From Anaeramoeba flamelloides (Eukaryota > Metamonada > Anaeramoebidae): a DNA stretch of 64,000 bases. This document shows, in pieces, positions 46,001-58,769 of the stretch; position 1 is the first letter of the stretch, and each line of letters starts with the position of its first letter. A model generated the notes under the pieces. That model was given only the letters and a program-made list of their open reading frames with translations, did no database searches and was not told the origin of the DNA. A program made the translations under genes and the position numbers. The DNA is taken from positions 2,232,001 through 2,296,000 of the forward strand of contig JANTQA010000030.1 of the NCBI GenBank assembly GCA_027625915.1, read 5' to 3'.

Positions 46001-49000
46001 TTATAAACATAAGAATATATATTTAGATAATTGGTGAAATTTCTTAGTTTTAAGATGGAAGTAGAACCTACCCATTTTAAATATTTTTTTTGTTTGTTTA
46101 TATTGTTATTGTATCTAATAATTTTTAAATATTCTTGGTCTTTCCATCTAGAACTATTTATTATTATGTTTTCTCTAAATTGATTAAGATTCGCGTCTAG
46201 TAGTTTTAAACTTTCTACTTTCCAATTAATATTTCCGTCTTTTTTTTTTTGGAAAATTTTAAATTTTTTGATATGTGTTCAAAACCAAGAATTTCTAATT
46301 TCTTTTTTAGTTTAAATCTTCTTTTATATATCAAAATTCTTACTTGGTCAATTTTTGCTTCAGTTTTATAAATTATCATTGAAGAATGCTGGATTAATTT
46401 TTAAAAGTTTTGTTGACTTTTTTATGTATCCAAACTTCTATCATGTTAAAATATTTTTGAGTTAGATTGGAAATTAGTAGGCCATAAAATAATTATCTAA
46501 TGAATATCGATTTAAACATTTGTAGTTTTACCCCATTATCTAATTATTTTTGGGTAGAAAATCATTTTGATTTTTTTAAAATTGTCTTTTACTTTTTTAA
46601 AGTGATTTTTTTTTAAATGTTACTCTTTTTCAAGTCAAATACTTATTTACTTTATTTCAGATAATTGATTTGATTTTAAAGTTTTATCAATATTTGAATT
46701 CATTCCAAATTCTTGGATAATTTTATAAATTAATAATAACTTTTTGTCAATTTCTGGAATAGGCCCCTTGCATTATTAAAATTAAGTTGTTTGCAAACAT
46801 TTTAACATGATGAACTATGTCAAAAAAAGGTAAATTTAAACAATTCTCACCTTTATAGATCATAACAAAATTTGAGTTTCAGATATCATAATTTCCATTT
46901 CAAATTTAACAAACACAAAACAAATTTTCAGGGATTTTCTAAATATTTTTTATTGTTGCTTTCACAAGTTTAAAATGTTTTAGAATTTGAACTTAAACTT
47001 GAAAATCCCTTAAAGTCGTTTATTTTTGAAAATTTTATCTTAAGGGACTAGTAACTCTTATTTATTTTTTTTTGCCAAAGATGATAGAGTAATTATTTAC
47101 ATAAGGATACAATTAAACCCAATAAGAAACTTCGTTTGTCAACTTTAGAGAAATGAATAATCATTTTTAAAAGATTTCATTTTTCCAATGGAATTTTCAG
47201 TCAAAAGATCCTGATCCTTTTTTATTTGAGATTTTGGATCAAATTAGAAAAATAAAAATTTCCAAAAAAATTTATTTTTGAAGAAATATCACTTTTAGTA
47301 ATTTCTGAGAGTCTTTATGAACAAGTAACGTTGTGTCTTTAATATTATTTTAAAAATACAATAAAAATAAATCAAATATTGTATCCTTGAAGATCTAAAA
47401 AATTTGAACATTTATTTTATTCTCAAATATTTATGAAATTTCTTGAAATTTAAAAGACTTGTCAATATACTTTTTCAAATATCAAGAGTATAAACAAGGA
47501 ACTATTTGTATTAAAATCAGGTATTTGATAATATCTATTATTTTTATTATTATTAGAAATATGCATTTGAATTGTTTTATTTGTTGCAAAATCTTGAAAA
47601 AATTGAGAAATAAATGTAATACCTATTTGATACATTTAATCATCGGGTTGTTAATGACTTACTAAAATAATTAAGATTGGGTTTATTAATTATTGATTAT
47701 TAATAATCAAATTAAAAAGTATTTCTTTAGATAATAAGTTGAATTTTCCAGGTTTTAAAAAAGTATTTCGGTAGAATTTTTAATTCGATTCTTTGGTTCT
47801 TTTTCTCAGATTTTTTCATTTAATCCCTAGAAAAAATAGATTTGGTCTGTTCTTTGAATCAAAAAATTATATTTTTTACAAGTTTAAAATAATTATTGTA
47901 TTTTTTTTGATATTAAGTAGATTTTTTAAACTTAGTTATTTTAGAACTTAGTGGTTTCATTTCTAAAGTGTATTTTTGTACACTTCCTTTACAGGCAATG
48001 TGATTTCAATCTTCTTTCAAAGAAAATAATTTTTTTAAATAATTTGGAAATATGTTGGATTTTGAACTTTTTCAAAAATGAGAAAAATGGATCAGTCTTT
48101 TAAAAACAATAATTCATTTCTGAAAATAGTATTAAAAGTAAGCCATGCTTTGTAGTTATCAGATTTTTACTTTATTTTTCAATTTCAAGATACGGTAAAA
48201 TTTTTTTTAATTTGTTAGTAAAATTACTTGAAGATTTTTTTTAGTTTACTAGTCCCTTAAGATCTTTTAAAAATTATTTTTGTTTGTTTGACTTGGAAAA
48301 TAGTAATTTTTTTCTCAAATTTTTTACAGAAACAAAAATTGATTTTAAAAAGTGCAAGTAAAATAACAAAATAACACAACACTCTCCGAGACTAAAAAAT
48401 TACTTAAATTATTGAAGATCTAATGGAAAAAAAAGTAGTGCTACTGGTATTTGTCTAATAAATGAGTAAAAATTTTTTTTCACTTCATTTTCATTTTCCT
48501 TTTGCCTTTTTACAAATCGAGATCAAAAATGACAACCAACCTCTTTGGTAACTCTCTTTGTAAAAGAAAAATAAGGAAAAGGAAGTATAAATTTTTTACC
48601 ATTTATTTGACAAACCACAGTAATTTTTGTTTCAAAATTGACAGTCCCTTAAATGTACAAATGCCAAAAGGAGACTTTTGGTGTCTTCTTTAAAAAGCTA
48701 TTTTTTGAGACAAAAAAAAGTAAAAAGATCACATTTACCCATGGCCACCATAAGCAAATTCACCCATTGCAGCAGCGTTTACGTCTGTTTCGAAGCCTAT
48801 AGGTACACCAAATTTTTTAAAGGCACCAATTATATCAAAATAGCCCCAATTAGGCTTTGGGGTTGTTGTAATATGTCCATATGTTTTACTTTTTTTATCG
48901 AGATCAACTGGACCAAAACTTGCAATTCCTAATGCCTGAAAATCAAATTTGCCAAGCCTAAAAAGAAAGAAGTGCAATCGGAAAAACAAGAGATAACAAT

Positions 49001-49339
49001 TACTAATTAAAAGACTCTGAAGGTGTTGACCAAATAAATTGTTGTTGAGTGAAAGAGGGTTTTACCAATCATTAATTGCAGATACTGTTTTGTGTGGTGT
49101 CAAAGTTGGAAACTCTTTTTGTTCAATAATATTTGTTGGGTGGGCTTTTGCGATTGTAGCTACAAATGTAGTCCCGCTATTGTTTTGTTGAATAGAAAAA
49201 AGAATTATTAAAAAAGATTAAGCGTTTAACTCTTGAAAAATTGATAAACAAAAATAATATGGACAAAAGTGGAAGCTTTATATTACCCAGCCTCAATTCC
49301 AGCAAAATAGAGTGACTTTTTTCCGACAAATTTGTGCAT
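43074..49339 (-). CDS. ROK-family sugar kinase, fructokinase-like, four exons, 304 aa
   Basis: Probably phosphorylates fructose with ATP (EC 2.7.1.4). Exons in gene order: 49287-49339, 49066-49176, 48739-48957, 43074-43605; all introns GT-AG, joined length 915 bp in frame. The phosphate loop is GIEAGGTTF (14-22), sugar-binding and catalytic Asp-113 is in FETDVNAAAMGE, and GTGIGVG follows at 135. The ROK zinc site is His-159, Cys-176, His-179 and Cys-182 in HPELGH and CPRHSSCLEG, the spacing of the Bacillus-type fructokinase rather than the CxCGxxGC of glucokinases. ILGGGVF and IVPPKYRSLCGAVGSL close the fold. About four residues are missing beside the last intron (YGGHG-CAYVTAG, where relatives have an extra AKGLD-like turn), so a tiny exon may be hidden in the 5133 bp intron. 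The family is chiefly bacterial, but the introns show it is native nuclear DNA here. Confidence 0.88.
43990..44110 (-). repeat. R2 family end, reverse (in ROK intron)
   Basis: The reverse complement reads CCTATTTTTAATTATGGGTA then ACAAATTTTTGG, matching 5400-5450 (CCTATTTTTAATTGTGGGTG). Confidence 0.5.
44236..45484. mobile_element. Family D DNA element with ATCGCGAT array
   Basis: 1249 bp with perfect 20 bp terminal inverted repeats, GAGGTTTTGATGATAACATG, and TA on each side (44234-44235 and 45485-45486; a 3 bp ATT duplication is the other reading). Near the right end the 8 bp palindrome ATCGCGAT and its one-base variants (ATCGTGAT, ATCACGAT) occur about ten times at roughly 18-20 bp spacing between 45285 and 45460; three or four more lie near the left end (44280-44350). 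The interior has no credible ORF, so it is non-autonomous. It lies in the last ROK intron. Confidence 0.75.
45600..46860 (-). mobile_element. LINE fragment (RT catalytic block to C-terminus), in ROK intron
   Basis: Same type as 29740-30730 but reaching further 3'. In order on the minus strand: MFANNLILIM (the catalytic Asp pair now Asn-Asn, near 46790), IYKIIQEFGMNSNIDKT, SEIKYLSI, thumb-like segments, then a C-terminal domain FRENIIINSSRWKDQEYLK near 46180, CNLCKQYF near 45975 and QNKESLLILSLVND near 45720. Many stops and frame changes; dead. It is in the same orientation as the host gene. A family F hairpin interrupts it at 45816-45901. Confidence 0.75.
45816..45901. repeat. Single family F hairpin inside a LINE
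   Basis: Arms GTTAGGTTTTTTTTTAATTT.. and ..TTAAATAAAAAAAAAAAAAC around an AAAATTTATTTAATTTTTTG core. On both sides the LINE C-terminal reading continues (RSFFMGL before, YIENRIIWIDDL after), so it looks like a one-module insertion. Confidence 0.6.
47045..48256. mobile_element. Family C piggyBac-like element, 1212 bp, non-coding
   Basis: Flanked by TTAA (47041-47044 and 48257-48260). Perfect 11 bp ends GGGACTAGTAA. No ORF over about 70 codons; the frame 47459-47665 is Ile/Lys-rich noise. In the ROK intron. Confidence 0.6.
48444..48620. repeat. Family B foldback MITE
   Basis: Ends CTGGTATTTGTCTAATAAAT and, from the right, CTGTGGTTTGTCAAATAAAT; TA at 48442-48443 and 48621-48622. Lies about 120 bp from the third exon of the ROK gene. 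Confidence 0.75.
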
Positions 49340-49579
49340 TTACGTTTAATTTCTTTGGAAAACAGTTGGTTAAATAATAAAAAAATGATAATATTGTTTG
49401 TTTAATTTTTTTTATTACTAAATTTATTACTCCAAAGCGAAATTAATCATTTTTGCTTTTTATTTATTTTTCCAAAAAAGCCAATTACTAATCTTGGAAA
49501 ATTATGTGCTACATATCGAGTCAATAAATAGGTTGGTTTCAAAAATATTGTTGAAACTCTTTTTCTGTCCAATATAGAA

Positions 49580-49774
49580 ATGACTCAATCAGATCTTTGG
49601 AAAAATCAAAACATCTTAAAAAGAAAAAGAGTCCAACATAATGATTTGGTTTATAAACGAGACCAATTTGGCTATAAAAAAGTCAACTTTAATTTATTTT
49701 TTCAAAACTATTCTTTTGAAAATAGGAGTACAACTTATAATTGTTCTAATTTTGTGAAAAAATTCAACGAATAA
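49580..49774 (+). CDS. Possible small ORF, 64 aa, unknown
   Basis: An uninterrupted frame starting at an ATG, MTQSDLWKNQNILKRKRVQH, Lys/Asn/Phe-rich but with few homopolymers. It lies divergent from the ROK gene, 240 bp from its start. No family recognised; may be chance. Confidence 0.25.
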   Translation: MTQSDLWKNQNILKRKRVQHNDLVYKRDQFGYKKVNFNLFFQNYSFENRSTTYNCSNFVKKFNE

Positions 49775-50162
49775 TAATTAAAATAAAATGAAAGCACAAT
49801 ACTAAAGTTTAATTACACATTTTTCTTATTTATTACACTTTTTTGAATCCACAATTACTAAAATAAGCTGTGCAGACTTGGTACAATGGGTGATCCAAAA
49901 TATCGACTTGTTTACTTTTTACTCGAAAACCTACCTTATAAGTGAGAAACTAAAAAAACATCATTCAACAAATATGGTGTATGATCTGAAACCTCTACTA
50001 TTAAAAATTAAATTTTTAAAATGAAAGACTAAAGTGGAAATTTTTTTCAAAAAAGAAAGTTAATTTTTGAGAAAATATCAAGAAAAGACAATTATTTTTA
50101 AAAAAATCAAAAATTTCAATAAAAAATTATATATAAATTTTAATTAAGGAAAAAAATTTTAT

Positions 50163-50513
50163 ATGAAGTGTCAAGAATTTACCTTGAAAAATAATTTGGG
50201 TTTAGGTTTACAATTGACTACTAGACTAAAAGTTGAATCGAAACAAGAAAAAAAAAGAAAGGATTTTTATTTTAAAAGACATGTTTTATTCTCTGGACTT
50301 GTTTGTTTTGTTAATTGTATCTTTAATCTGCTTAAATTGAAAGATATCATACAAAATTCAACGTTATTTAAAAAAACTTATGTCAAAACAGCTATTTGGC
50401 AATTAGAGACAATAAATATAAAAAACTCCAAAAGAACTACAAATTTTTGGGGATTCTCCACAAAGGAGAAAATGATCCCCATCCCATTCATTAAAAAAAA
50501 AAAAAACAACTAA
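50163..50513 (+). CDS. Possible ORF, 116 aa, unknown
   Basis: The longest unexplained frame outside the named genes: MKCQEFTLKNNLGLGLQLTT then a basic stretch (KQEKKRKDFYFKRH) and a Lys-run end. No domain, signal or clear membrane segment. It follows a region unusually rich in A on this strand. Confidence 0.25.
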   Translation: MKCQEFTLKNNLGLGLQLTTRLKVESKQEKKRKDFYFKRHVLFSGLVCFVNCIFNLLKLKDIIQNSTLFKKTYVKTAIWQLETINIKNSKRTTNFWGFSTKEKMIPIPFIKKKKNN

Positions 50514-53500
50514 ATGCAAGATGTAAAGGTAAGCAGGGCAAAAATAAATCTTCAAATCATGAACTGAAATTTTTATTATTTTTGATTTTTATCTTTAAAA
50601 AATGAAAAAAATTTTGCTTTGAAATTAATAAACAATTAAAAATTTTTCAGATGTAAAAAAATGAAATTAAACAACTTTGAACAGATATGCCAAGCCAAAA
50701 AAAAAATCAAATTAACAAAATTTCATCAATTTCAAGTATAAAAAGTTAAATTAGAAAAAAAAAAAAGATTGAAGGGATCTTAATGCTAAAAATTTAAAAA
50801 TAAAAAAAAACTGAATTCTATCAATACCAATTATGCAATAAACCAAAAAAAAAGAAAAAAAAAACTTTAACAGGATTTTCAAACTGGAAAAAAAAAAACC
50901 CTACAAAATTTCGAAAAAGCTCTCAATTCCAAACAATCAAATTAACAAATAAAAAAAATGCCCATTTTTCCCATGACAATAAAAACAATGAAAAAATAAA
51001 AGTTGATATTGATCTTAAAGTTCAAAAATTCAAATAACTGGAAAAAAAAATTGTAAAGTTCTCTATTGACAAAAAATTTTATATAAAAAAAAAAATTTAA
51101 AAAGAATTCAAAATCTCAAAAAAACAAATTTATAAAAAAAATCAAATACTTTGTCTTTTATCTTTCAAATATGTTTAAATTTCTTCAATCCAAAACATTT
51201 TTTTCTTTAAGTCGTCTATCAATTTAAAACGATTTAATCTAATCTATGGTTATTTGATAACCCTTTAAATTTGACAAAATTATGATTGTATAATATTCTT
51301 GAGAAAAAAATATCTCATTTGAAAAAGAAAAATTAAAAAAAGAAATTACTGAGATCTCAAAAAGTGTCAATGGATAACACACAGGAAAATACAAGTTTGT
51401 CTACAAAATTATAATTCACATTTATTCCAATTGGAAATTGAGTGTTACTCTTTCACATTTTTTTCTTTAGATATCCCCATTTTTTATTGTTAATTTTTTG
51501 AGATCTACCATACATCAAATTTTACTTTGTTTTTAATTGGTATTAGTGACTAAAATTTATTCTATTTTTTTTTTTTTTTCCATTTTTACAAGTTCTTTTT
51601 CATCATAATGATTTAACACTCAGTATATAGGAATTCCATTAATAAATTTTAGAATTAATATTCTATTAAATTTGGATTTATCAATTGCAATGTTTGTATT
51701 TATAATATTTGTATGGGTTTAATATGAAATATTGATAACGTATAAATATTATTTAAATAATTTTTTTTTTTTTTATGTGGTTTAAATTATAAAACAAAAA
51801 ATATTTTTTTACTAGTTTTCAAGAATTACTTTATTCTCAATAAAAATAACCAGAGTTGCCAAAACGATTCCATTTTTGGTAATTTTTAGAAATAAAATAA
51901 TTTGGAATTTGGAATCATAATATGAAAATTATTTCTTTGAAAAATGGTTTTAATCTACATTTTCCATTTTTTAAAGTCCTTTTTAATAATAATCTTTTGA
52001 GAACATTTTACATTATTTTATTCTGATTCCTTAGAATGAAAAAAAAAACTATTTTGTACTATATCTCTATTTAAATAAAAAAAAAATTTTTTTTATTCAT
52101 TTTTAAAGGAAAAAAAATAAATGTATCATTAAAAAATCTCAGTATTGACGAAAAGATGATTAAAACTGCAAAATCAATGTGAAAAACCTAAAAATTTTAT
52201 TTTTTAGACTTAATCTTAAATTCTTTCCAATAATTTAGAGAATTCTCGAGATAAATATTAACTTTTGAGAATGATAGTGTTCTCTTAAAAAAAAATAAAT
52301 TTAATGGGTTAGATTCGACCTTAAAAGTATTTGATTAAAATGTGTATTATTGGGTTTAAATCATATTAGTTCGGCATGGTTCATATGTTTCAAAAAATCA
52401 CTTCGTAACTGTAACCATATTTATTGATCAGACTGATTATAAAAGAATCGTGTCTCAGTATAAAATCCCATTGAATTTCAGTAAAAATCTTGATTTCACA
52501 ACATATTTAAAGGTTGAGCAATCAATCTTTGAAGTTTTCAATTTTCCAAAATACATCACTCTTAAATTTGTTTTGAAAGGTGGATCAATTGTTTCGAAAT
52601 TACATTTTTTTAAATAATTAACTTTATATGATTCTTTCAAAAATTATTTTTTAAATATTGGATATATATTGACGAAACAATTAATTTTATAAAATAAAAA
52701 CAAAATAAATCAATATTTGGAGTTTTGTTATTAAAAATTATTTGTTAATCTTTGAAATTAAAAAATTAAAAAAATAATTACTTTTGAAAGATCTATCTCA
52801 AGAATTATTAAACACTATAAAAAAATTATTTTCAGTTTCTATTTTTCCATTTGGAAAAAGGAATTAAAAAAAAAATCAAAAATAAAAATTTTCTGAGATA
52901 TCATTCGTTAAAAATCAGATAATGTATTGTTTGATAATATTTTTAATAGATTTTTAAGATACATGCGAATATGTATAACTAATTATAATTTTCACAATTA
53001 CAGTATATTTTAATTAGAGATAAATCTATGGCGAGTCTAATTGCTTAATCAAGAAATAAATTGAATATTTTCATTGAATTAAAAAAAGAATTATTTGATT
53101 TTATCAACTTTAAAATAAAAGAATTATTTTTGTTTTTTTTTCGAAAAAAGAACCATAATATGAACTCTGAGAATAATAAGTCACTTTTTTTTAGATTCAT
53201 ATTTAAAATAAATGAATATTTGAATTAAAAAAAATGACTCAAACTAATTAATTGTTTGGGTGAGGTTAGCATATCCATTTCATAAGTAAAAACACAAATA
53301 AAAAAAAAAAAAAAAAAATTTGCTCTTGACGAGATTTCATATTATTTCTATAAAAACACTACTACAATAAGTAATTTTATCCTCCAAATTTAAAATCAAT
53401 TTTTTTTTTTCTAAAAATGATTTAAATTGCTGTATTGATTCTTGTGAATAAGACCAAACAATTTGTTAAAAAAAAAATGTCAAAAACAAAAATTATTTTG

Positions 53501-53693
53501 TTTTTTCTAAAAAAAAATCCATCTAAACAATACGATTCAAAATTAGCGTTGAATATTAAAATGTACTTGTATTGTAAGGTCTTTAAGAGTTTTATTTAAT
53601 TTATTATTTTTTGATAATAATAAATTAATTAGAATAATAAAAAAATCTAAGAACATAAAAAGATAAAAAGATTAATAAATAAAGCCGGGTAGT
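50514..53693. other. Long gene-free stretch, A-rich then A/T-rich
   Basis: 50500-51150 is strikingly purine-rich (A runs) on the plus strand with no ORF. The remainder up to the APC1 stop shows only A/T tracts; frame 52455-52640 is noise. Confidence 0.4.
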
Positions 53694-56600
53694 TTAATGT
53701 TTATTTAATAAATGGTTTAAAAATATTGGGTAAAAAATAAAGAAATCTGGATTTTTCATTTTAAATAAAATGGAATTGTCGATAGTTTTAAAATCATTCA
53801 AAAAATTTTTTAATTCGATTAATTTATTTAGAGGGGGTGCGCCAATTAAAATTAAATATGTTAAAAATTTCAAAGATAATAATTTATGTTCGCCATTATT
53901 AAAATATTCTGTTAATAAGTTATTAAATTTCCCATTAATAATGAGATTAATTGAAGTTTTTATAATGTTTAAAAAATCCATTGATATTAAAGAATTATTT
54001 TTCGAAATTTTATTGTTTGAATTATAATAATCAAAAACAAACGAAAGATTCCACAAATTTAAAAAATGATCAACATTATTTCCATTACAATTATCGATCA
54101 GCACGTTATTGTTATTATTATTATTATTATCGTTATTGATTATATTGATCGATTTAAAAATTTGTAAAATTTGAAGATATAATTTAAAAGAATTGATATT
54201 TTGGGTTTGGTTAGAATGCAAGAGTATACTATTAAATAGATTGTCCCACCAAATGGGTTTAATGTTTAAATAATTGAAGAACAGTTGATTATTAAGTTTT
54301 TGGGTATTAAAAAAATTGGTCAAGTTAAAAATTAAATTGGATTTTTTTTTCAATTGTGAGCGATTTTGGATTTTTTTGGATTTCACAAAAACCCTATTGA
54401 TCAAGGAAAGGGGATTTTTCTTTGAATTTTGGAAAATTTTCTTGATATTAATTGAAATTGGCCAATAGTCTTGAGAGCATAATTTGATGTTTTTAATTGA
54501 GTTCAGGTTCGGGATTAAGCAAGGTGTATTGTTTTCAATCAAGCTGTTCGTCTCGCTGCTGTTATTTAATTTTAATTTGAACGGTATTGAAACGATTTTG
54601 CCAGAATCCACGTCAAATGTCTGTAGGCATCTGGGCTCGATGGCTAGCACGTACAGATGCCTAAAGGCCTGGAGATGGTATCTGTTGTCTCTTGTGTTCT
54701 TGGGGAATATGGGGTAACATGAAATGATCAGGGCTGCAACTGCCTTGTTGGAGTTGCCAAAGGTGTATTTGCCATGCCCCAAAAACAGGAAGCCGATGGC
54801 TAAATGGATTGCCATGTGGTTACCATAGCTAATATCGATTGATTTTCGTTTGTGCAATTTTCTGAATAATCGAAAGCATTCCAAATCGCCGCTCCCTGAC
54901 ATTATTACTGACAGCGAGAGCGCAATCGTATTTAAATACATTTCGATGTTTTCCGATTGAGATTTGAATTGCTTTTTAAATTTAATAAACTGGATTAAAT
55001 AATTAATTAAGATTTTTTTAATTTCTTCATTTTGGCTTCCAGCAAATTTTAAAGATAAAGCGAAACACGCACCTGCAATTATGCTAATTTTAGTCATTTG
55101 TAACGAATCTAGATCGGGGAAATGGCCAAAATTCAATTTTTCATTTTCATTTAATGCCTTTAATAAATTCGCAGGTATTTGGTTTTGGATCCATTGCTTT
55201 TGAGGCTTAATGTCATCCCAAAGGATAATATTTTTGACCAAAATTCTTAAATATAAGAAATCATATCTAATGCCTTTGATTAAAAAGTTTGTATGTGGCA
55301 CATCCAACTTCTGTGCTAATATTTGGTTATTAGTTTTTAAAAACATCAGCCCCAGTGCCAAGATCGCGCCCGGTGCACAGGTGTCAACATTGATCACTTC
55401 CCCCTCGTGTATTAAGTTAATTTTTTGGGTTGAATATTGCAAATCCTGTTCACCATTATTAAAGCCTTGATCATCATCATCATTGTTGTCGTCGTCATCG
55501 TCATCATAGCCATCATTGTATTCATCATTGAAGAGGGTGCCATTGTTATTGCCCATGTTCTTAAAATTGCTGCTATTGTTTATTGATTTGTTATAAATTT
55601 TCAGTCTTTTTAAAATATTCAATTTATTTGATTTCCTGCCACCCTTGACAAAGTTTAATAATTTCTGTGTAATTTTCAAATCGCTGAGACCAAAGGCAGA
55701 ATATCCCTGGCCCAAAGTAACCAGGCCAAAGCTTAGGCCGATTGAAAGGGCCAAGGATTCTCTGTCTTCGAGATTGCTATTCCTGCTTACGTTTGATAAT
55801 TCGTTTATGAGCACCTCTGAAGTCCTTCGATGTGCAGATTTCATATAAACCAACCCGAGGCCCAAAATGGCTGCTGATCTAATTCTGGAGCTAATTGTAA
55901 ATTGGTTTGACTGCTGCGACAGAAATGCAGGCACGTGTATGGACAGGGTCTTGGTGACAGTTTGATCCATTGTTTCTGCCTTTTCCACAGAAATGCCCAA
56001 TAGGATCCCGATGCTTGTCAGTTCGTCGTTCTTTTCCAAAAAGTTATATAAGTCAACTTTGTTTAGTTCGGAAATACACCCGTTTAACCCCAGGGCTAAT
56101 GCCAGCCCACTTGAATGGTTTTTGTTTAATCCCAATTTTTTTTTTCTTTTTTTTTCTTCTTCGTCGTCTTCATTGTCGTTGTCATTATCATTTTCTTCGT
56201 CGTCGTCGTTTTCATTCCCATTCTCGTTGCCGTTGTCCATATTGTAAATTAGCCAATTCCTATTTACAAATCTCGAAATTTCTGTAATGTCCTGATCTTG
56301 CTCCGGGATAAATCGCAATCCAGAAGCGACTGCGTTGTGGAAGTTTGGCCATGACCATGTCTCCAGTGGCTTATCCTTTTGATCAAAGATCACCTTTGTG
56401 TTCCTTTGCTCAACAAGCCTCCCATCAATAACGATCTTTGCTATGGGCAATTTTTCGGAGATCGTTGGCTTGAAGATCCCGATTTCAAATGCACCCCTCC
56501 CGACAGACAACGCAAGCGCCCTTTGAACCTGCTTGATCAGCTGCTCCTGTTGAAATTTGATGATATCTGGGTTGTTTTCATTTTCTTCGCCAATGATGAT

Positions 56601-58734
56601 CGGCAATAATCTTGATGAGGACAGAATTCTATTAATCTCTTTTAATCTTAAATCATTTGGGAAACGAAGCAAATCAAAGTCTTTAATTTCTTCGTTAATA
56701 TTTTGATTTGGAATTAAATTGATAAAACCATCATCGTCGTCGTCTCCATCTGCATCTTCGTCCCGATCCGTGTCTGTGTTCGTTTCCTTTTCTGTTTCGG
56801 TTCTATTCTCTTCGCTTTCTTGTTTTTTCCCAGTCTTTTGCTGGCCGTTAATCTCAAATTTTTCAGGGATTGTTTGGGTTTTTTTTTTATTTAAAATATC
56901 AAACTCATTTTTGTTGAGGTTTGACTTTTGTTTAAATAAATCCTCTCTTTCAATCAGGGTATATGCTTGTAATGGCCAATTTGATGGTGGGTTTTCTCTG
57001 CATTCCTTTAAGGCTTCTTTTAAAGGTAAAGAAATCCCAAAGGGCAAAATTTCTAAATTCTTTAAATTGAAATTTTCATTGACCATCGCAATAACTAATT
57101 GGTTTGAAACGGGAATTGTTTTCAATTTTCTTATGGGAGAAAGGTTTTGAATATGGACTTTTTTTTCAGAAAAATTAAAAAAATCCTTTTCATTTTCATT
57201 TTCATTTTCATTTTCTTGATCATCATCATCATTTTCTTCATCTTCTTCTTCTTTATTAATATTTGGGCCATTAATTTTTTTTGATAAGAGTTTTGAATTA
57301 AATTTTAATTTGACCCGCTCTTTCCCATTTTGCTTATATTTGTATTTATTATTATAATTGTCAATATAATTATCAAGATCATAATCAATCTTTTCTTCAT
57401 CTCCTTTGTTTCCTGATTCCAGTAACTCTATTTCTATTTCCGATTCTGATTCATACTCTGAATCAGATTCAGATTCAAAGTCTGGATCTAGAAAATCTTT
57501 GTTTTTTCTTTGAAGTTTGTTATTAAGGTTTTTAGGATTAACGGTCAAATTTAGTTTTGAAATTTTTTCAATATTTGAATTCCGAAACTGTGGTGTTAAA
57601 AATTTTTTTGAGGGTGTTGGCGAAGACAAATATTGATATTTTGGCGAAAGAAAGATATTATTTTTATTTGGGCTGTTAAGATTATTTGGCAGTTTCTCCG
57701 TTTTGTTCATAATGATCGGAGACCTGGTTTTAAATTTCAGATGGTAGGGTGAGTTGTGTAGCGGTGAATTTTTAATTTGGATTGTTGGTTTGCTTTGTGA
57801 ACAAAAAAGATCATAAAAATAGCATATTTTTCTAGTGGTTTCACAGCAATCCAAAATCGGGAAAACATCAATTTTTTGTGTCCTTGTATGATGGTTTGAT
57901 TTATATAAATTTAATTTTTGTTTGATCCAGAAAAGAATTGAAGGTGGTAAAAATGCTTTTTCAAGATCCATTCCCAATAAATTAATAGTACTCGAAAAAA
58001 GCCTTGTGCCAAAATCTCTTAAATAGTGTTCACAATAAAATGGCTGCGATAATTGATATGACAAAGTGATCAATAATGGTGCTAATTCCTTTAAATAAAT
58101 CCAATTGAAACGATTTAATTTGAAATCTTCATAAATCAAATGCAAGGTTTTTAGAATCATAAATTTTTTTTCAATTTCGTTTTTTTTATTGGTTGACGCA
58201 TTGTATTTTAGAGATTTTTCCAATAATTTATTATAAGATTTTTTTTTCTTGTCATCATCATCGTTATCGTTATCATTGTTAGAATTTAAATCTATTCCAA
58301 GTTTTGATATATAAGGATTTAATTTATCAAAATTTTCATTCATCATTTTCTCCCAATCTGAAAGTTTTTCTTTTTCTTTTGATTTTGATTTTGATTTTTT
58401 TCTTGGATCTATTTTACCTAAAATACAAATACAAAATAATTGAAATTCTGTTTTAAATTTTTTATTATTCCCAATCTGTGAAAGTTTCATTTCAAATAAT
58501 TGCTTTCTAATTTCAATAACTTTTTCAATCTCTAAAGTGCACTCCAATGCAGTAAAGCATTTTTCAACTAATTCCGATTCTAAATAAAAATTAATAAGAG
58601 ATAGGGATTTTTGATAATAATGTTTCTTTTTTTTTGAACCCTTTGTTTGAAAAAATAATCTTATTGAATTCTCTTTCTCTTTTTTAATCTTGATTAATTT
58701 ATTGTTATTATTATTCTTATTCTTATTCTTATTC

Positions 58735-58769
<35 letters not shown>

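Noticed and set aside
48735-48932. Plus-strand frames opposite ROK exon 3
   Set aside because: Shadow of the kinase exon, which has clear splice sites and motifs on the minus strand.
55970-57150. Several plus-strand ORFs of 70-140 codons opposite APC1
   Set aside because: They mirror the Asp/Glu/Asn codon runs of APC1 as Ser/Phe/Leu runs; no start context or motif of their own.
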